Of a stretch of DNA of 64,000 bases, positions 59,721 to 64,000 are shown one piece after another. The position numbers were made by a program, and so were the translations under genes. Each line of letters begins with the position of its first letter. Within the stretch, counting starts at the first letter, position 1. Source of the stretch: Plecoglossus altivelis (taxonomy: Eukaryota; Chordata; Actinopteri; Osmeriformes; Plecoglossidae). A model generated the notes under the pieces. That model ran no database searches. It had not been told where the DNA came from and saw nothing but the letters and a program-made list of their open reading frames with translations. The stretch lies in NCBI GenBank assembly GCA_036571765.1, contig BROE01000006.1:15341324-15405323 (forward strand), given 5' to 3'.

Positions 59721-62700
59721 TCAGAACTTGTTTTGCTGAGTGAGCACTGAGCTCCTCTTCTCCTCCACGGACTCAGGCTCTTCCCCCTGACTCACCCTGC
59801 AGCCTCTAATGTCCTCCATTTGCACCATGTCATCCCTGGGCTCCTCCCCAGCAGCTTTCGGCCCCTGCTCCTCTCTTCCAGAACCCTGCTTTTGAACTTC
59901 TAGAATTTTTTCTCTTGTTGCTGGTGTTAGAGCAGATGACTCCTGTTTTTCCGTAGAGGACTTCAAGTCCATCCCTGATAGGCACTTGCCATTTACAGGC
60001 TCCTCCTGCTGCTCCAATAGCCCCTCCCTCTCCCCAGTAGACTCCGGCTCCACCATACGGAACACAGAGAACTCTCTGGTGCTGTCTGGGCTGGCCTTGA
60101 CAATGGTCACACTGCCCACCAGGGGGGAAGAGGGGGAGGCAGGATAGGGGGACGGAGGCTGTCTGCCCGGAAGCATCCCAGAGGCACCAGGGAGTTTCCC
60201 AGACTTTAACAAATCTACCCCTTCCTCCCCTGCACATGTGGAGGCCAGGCCAACCAGAACCGAGGCCAGACCCTCCCCCTGGAGCCCCTGGTCCACCCCA
60301 CTCTTTTGACCTGGCCTGGCCCCAGATTCACTCCCAGGGCTGGGAGATCCAGGGCTGTATGAACCAGGGCTGGGGGAGTGTCTGTAGTCCTGGGGTCTGG
60401 AGCTGCTCCTGGCCTGGAGGTCTGGTTCTTCAGGGGTGGTGGGGGCGAGGGAGGCTCTATTGAGACTGGGGGAGCCTCTGGCTGAGGCCAGCTTTGTGTC
60501 CAGCCTTAGCCTGGGAGAAATGGGAGTGGCAGGGGTCGGGCTTAGGGTTGAGGCAGGGGCTGGGGAGGAGGCAGGGGCTTGGGAGAAGGCAGGGGCTGGG
60601 GAGGAGTCAGGGGCTGGAGAGGAGGCAGGGGCTGGAGAGGAGGCAGGGGCTGGGGAGGAGGCAGGGACTGGGGAGGAGTCAGGGGCTGGAGAGGAGGCTG
60701 GGGCTGGGAAGGAGGCAGGGGCTGGGGAGGAGAAAGGAACTGGGGAGGAGTCAGGAGCTGGAGAGGAGGCTGGGGATTGGGGTGTGCCAGGAGTCAGCCT
60801 GTGAGCAGAGGCTGAACTAGGGGATGGGAGTGACTGGGCAGAGGCAGGGGATGAGGCTGGGGCAGGAGGTGAGGCTGGGGAGAGGCTGCGAGCAGAGGGA
60901 GGGCTGGGGGCTAGTAATCTGGGAGAGGTTGGGGTGAGAGGCAAGGATTGTGTAGTGCTGCCATGGCCTAAGGGTCTTAGGTTTGTGGGGCTAGGGGATG
61001 AGGCCAGAGCGGGTGTGGGGCTACGGGTGGAAGCCAGGGCAGGTCTTGGACTAGGGGTGGAAGCCAGGGCAAGTGTTGGGCTAGTGGTGGAGGCCAGAGC
61101 GGGTGTGGGGCTACGGGTGGAAGCCAGGGCAGGTCTTGGACTAGGGGTGGAGGCTTGGGCAGGTGTGGGACTAGGAGTAGAGGCCAGAGCAGATGTGGGG
61201 CTACGATTGGAAGCCAGGGCAGGTCTGGGACTTGGGGTGGAAGCCTGGGCAGGTGTGGGACTAGGGGTGGAGGCCAGGGTAGGAGTGGGGCTGAGTTTAG
61301 GAGCAGGAGAAGGGGTAAAGGTCAGGGCCTGGGATGCGGTAGGACTAGAGGTCTTCTTGGGGACATCCGCCTCCTCCGGGAGAGGGAGTGGAGGGATTCG
61401 GGTAGGGTACCGCTCCTCCTTGACTATAGGCTGTATGGTGACCTTTGCCCCCTGGGGGTCACTTGACCTCCTCAGGGAGAAAAGGGTTAGGCTCTTCTTT
61501 CTCTTCATGGCTGAAGGGACCAGCCCATTGGTGGAGTCAGGCTGCTTTACATCCTTAAACATGTTCCGTAGGTTGTACCCCTCTTTCTGTTGGGGGTCCT
61601 CCCCCTTCTCACTGTCCTGGGCATCCGATTGGTCTAGCTGGTCACCTGAATCAGCACTTTGCAGGTTGGTGGAGCCCTGGAGGCTGGGTTTCTTATCTGT
61701 GTGTATCACACGGAACCTGGGACAGGAAACGCACAAGATGTAACCTCTGACATTGTTGCGGATCTACAACCACATATTTTCTCCAGGTGTTTGCTTCTAG
61801 ATCCAGGCCCAGTTCTGATCAAGTTCAACTCACCTGCCTACTGAGAAGACCGTCTGTTCTCCAGGCCGGGCTTTGGTGCGTGGTGCCCGGCTGCGGCGTC
61901 GGGCCTTCTTGGAGCGCCCCTGGACACACAGGTGGCAGGAGTTGTGATCACTGCCTGAGTGCACCGTGTGATGGTGGGGAGGGATACCCCCCAGTGACTC
62001 CTTACGAAGCAGCCTGAAACCAAGCAGTTCATCAGCTGTTAGAATAATTCATTAAAATGACCTGCCTGATATATATTACAGTGAAGAAATAGATAAATAT
62101 GTGACTTAATATTTATTTATGAGGACTACACATAATGGTACACCCTGAATAACCTTGTAATTCAGGGTGAAAATGTAAACGTTTACACGTCATGGAACGT
62201 TACTCTCTCCCAGACAACCATGAGTCAGCAAAACAGTCACAGCTAGGGTCCAGAACATCTTTATATGGCTGACACAGGCAGACATTTCACAAAGCTGTAG
62301 TTTGGCAGCTCTGCAGCCAGTGATAGAATACTGAGCCCCTCTGTGAAATGTTGGTCCCCGTGGTGATCTGTCCTTCCCTCTGCCCCTCCACCCCTATGTC
62401 TGTCAGTTCCTCTCTCTGTCCGTCTGTCAGTCTATCCCTCTTCAAACAGACCTTTCTCTCCCTCCCTCTTTCCCCATCCCTTCTGTACTCTCTCTTTCAC
62501 CAGGTGGTAATACAGTCGCTGATGTTGCAAGGTTGACTACATACATCAGGTAGTCCCAGGAGCCTTACAACCAGTCCAATGCAATTCACCCTCCACGCAA
62601 ACACACACATACAAACATACGGCTGAAAGGCAAATATAAACCTGAATACCATCACTGTAACAGCGACAGACGTCAGCCAGTATTTAACCTCCAGTCCCTG

Positions 62701-63625
62701 AAAGATGAAATACCAGAAGCAAACAGCACAAGACATGGTTCCCTGAATAAGGCACGGCACCGCCAAAATTACAGTCACACCTGGCATTGTTCTGTCCTCA
62801 GAAATGGACCCCACCCAAAACCTGTGGTATAACCTGTGCTGCAGAACAAGTCTGCTGAATTTAGACTTTTCTTTTTTTAAACAAAACAGCACAATACGAG
62901 AACCAAGAAGATGCCTCACTGTCTTCCAGCAGGAGAGAGGGCCAGGTTCCTGTGACACAATACATCTACATGCTATGTATTGCAGCACACTGTAACTACA
63001 ATCGATGGTCTTTCTCAAGCTCCTATTGTGAATGCATTCCCTCCAGACACGCTATGGAGTGTGTATTGAGTGTTGCGCTTTAGGTGTTGCTTCTCAATAG
63101 TTCAGTTGTACTGATTCTCCTTGTGTCCTGTACAGCCCCAGCATCGACCGATCCGACTCACTAAACTGGTACATTCAGCCGGCACATGTCGAAAGAGCCT
63201 TATCACAGCTCAAGCCTAGGCTTGAGCTGAGTTTTATTGTAACTCACAAAAAAAAATCCCATTTAATTTCAGCAGAATACTGGTTACTGTTTCATAATGC
63301 TATCGAGAATCCTGCTGTGCTGTATTGTAAGCCGACACGCACCTGGGGTCATGGCGTTCACAGACTTTCTGGTTACCCAGCATCTCTTTGAAGGCCTCCA
63401 TGTTTGCTGGAAGGTAATGGAGAGAGAGAGAGAATTCAAGAATGAAAGAGAGTCAGCCATAGAACTCGAAGGGCAGAAAGAAAGAGAGGCTTCCATTCGT
63501 CGAACATCCCTTGCAGAGGAGAATGACCTGAAGCCATTGCGAGGATGTCAAACTGTTACCTTCATTTTCTATGATGCACTTGAGAATCTGTTCCACAGTG
63601 TCCTGGTTATCCTCCTCATCATCAT
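59721..63625 (-). CDS. rell2: RELT-family protein RELL2-like, 3' part (5' exons outside window)
   Basis: Exons (5' to 3'): 63625-63560, 63406-63343, 62013-61834, 61716-59721. Phases close, giving about 768 codons. The first two exons encode DDDEEDNQDTVEQILKCIIE then NEANMEAFKEMLGN, matching the cytoplasmic core of human RELL2 (NEDTVERIVRCIIQNEANAE). The third encodes LLRKESLGGIPPHHHTVHSG, then basic residues and GEQTVFSVGR, and the fourth starts FRVIHTDKK, as in RELL2 TVFSVGRFRVTH. RELT-family proteins are single-pass membrane proteins. Their RFxV motif is known to engage OXSR1/SPAK kinases, and here RFRV is split across an exon junction. The signal or membrane segment exons lie beyond 64 kb. 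The tail is unusual: about 665 residues, rich in Ser/Pro/Ala repeats, while human RELL2 totals about 303. RELT itself is less likely because its core reads differently. Confidence 0.85.
60540..60790 (-). repeat. rell2: coding tandem repeat SPAPASSPAPDS in rell2
   Basis: An 18-36 base unit, (GCTGGGGAGGAG)(GCAGGG) and variants, is repeated in the reading frame. It yields SPAPASSPAPDSSPVPASSP-type sequence. The frame is preserved through more than ten units. Confidence 0.9.
60995..61300 (-). repeat. rell2: coding tandem repeat SPTPALAST in rell2
   Basis: A 30-base DNA unit (GTGGGGCTACGGGTGGAAGC plus CAGGGCAGGT and variants) encodes SPTPALASTR or SPRPALAST about ten times. A 60-base higher-order period alternates SPRP and SPTP units. 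Confidence 0.9.
62020..63340. other. rell2: rell2 intron
   Basis: Non-coding. It has a CTCTC-rich stretch at 62370-62505. No other exon is seen. Confidence 0.6.
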
Positions 63626-63684
63626 CTGAAATGGGAGAGAGACAGAAAGAATAACAGACAGAAACACAGAAAGAATGAAAGAGA

Positions 63685-63689
63685 TATGG

Positions 63690-63737
<48 letters not shown>
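63685..63737. repeat. rell2: (GA)n microsatellite in rell2 intron
   Basis: An uninterrupted GA run of about 22 units some 60 bases upstream of the acceptor of the exon ending at 63625. Confidence 0.9.
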
Positions 63738-63740
<3 letters not shown>

Positions 63741-64000
63741 TCAGAGCTGGTTCTCTTCTGGGGCAACGCACTTGATGCAACTTAAGTGTGACCTTCGCCA
63801 TCTGTCTTGGTAGCAGCTAGCGAGAGGGTTCAATCTCAAGGTCACCAGGGGCAAGACACCCCCCGTCCTCTGTGTAAATCTATCATTGACACTTGGGATA
63901 CTGTATCTCCGCTAGATGCCTCAAGCTGAGTCAACATCCTTTACAGCAGCACTAACACAACTTAGCTAGTCTATTCTGTAATTTCTCCCATTGTTGGGAA

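Noticed and set aside
60236..61743. Plus-strand frames of up to 269 codons opposite rell2
   Set aside because: They are shadows of the rell2 Ser/Pro/Ala repeats, giving Gly/Ala/Glu and Gly/Val/Leu/Arg repeats on the other strand.
1..64000. CRISPR arrays, rRNA or tRNA genes, prokaryotic operons
   Set aside because: None seen. The tandem arrays lack repeat-spacer architecture and no cloverleaf with A/B boxes was recognised, though a full tRNA scan could not be run.

Overview
This is a vertebrate genomic window, almost certainly from a ray-finned fish. Genes are split into short exons with GT/AG introns, several of only about 80-120 bp. CA, GA and GACA microsatellites are abundant. The transposon relics (hAT, IS630/Tc1-like, L2-type LINE, a solo-LTR-like unit) are typical of teleost genomes. 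There are no operons, bacterial genes or CRISPR arrays. Exon coordinates below were built by hand from splice sites and reading phase, without alignment or RNA data.

Layout. (1) 1-30.7 kb holds no gene I can support. It is a gene desert with simple repeats, polypurine/polypyrimidine tracts and several minisatellites. AT-rich, homeodomain/POU-site-rich islands alternate with these and look like conserved noncoding elements, for example near 11.2-11.7, 13.0, 15.5, 17.0-17.4, 20.0, 25.8 and 28.6-29.1 kb. A regulatory landscape of a developmental gene outside the window would fit. (2) 30.8-36.6 kb, minus strand: a complete 14-coding-exon gene that I identify as ccdc142. Every splice phase closes, giving about 1057 codons, with a possible 5' noncoding exon near 37.7 kb. 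(3) 39.2-40.3 kb: a MITE-like palindrome and a decayed hAT transposon. (4) About 41.1-45.4 kb, plus strand: a multi-exon gene of a family I do not recognise. It has internally duplicated exon cassettes, a basic/aromatic cysteine-cluster C-terminus and a poly(A) signal. At least two places break the reading frame, so it is either decaying or carries assembly indels. (5) 45.5-57 kb: TE-rich, with LTR-like, LINE, IS630-type and unclassified DNA-transposon remains. (6) 55.2-63.6 kb, minus strand: the 3' part of a RELT-family gene, best matched to rell2. It keeps the IIxNEAN-EA-KEMLG core and the RFRV motif, but carries a very long Ser/Pro/Ala-rich repetitive tail. An orphan terminal exon at 55.3 kb, followed by AATAAA, is phase-compatible with this gene as an alternative 3' end.

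The most interesting items are the exon-cassette gene at 41-45 kb, the expanded rell2 tail with its alternative last exon, and the candidate POU-dimer palindrome and homeodomain-rich islands in the gene desert.
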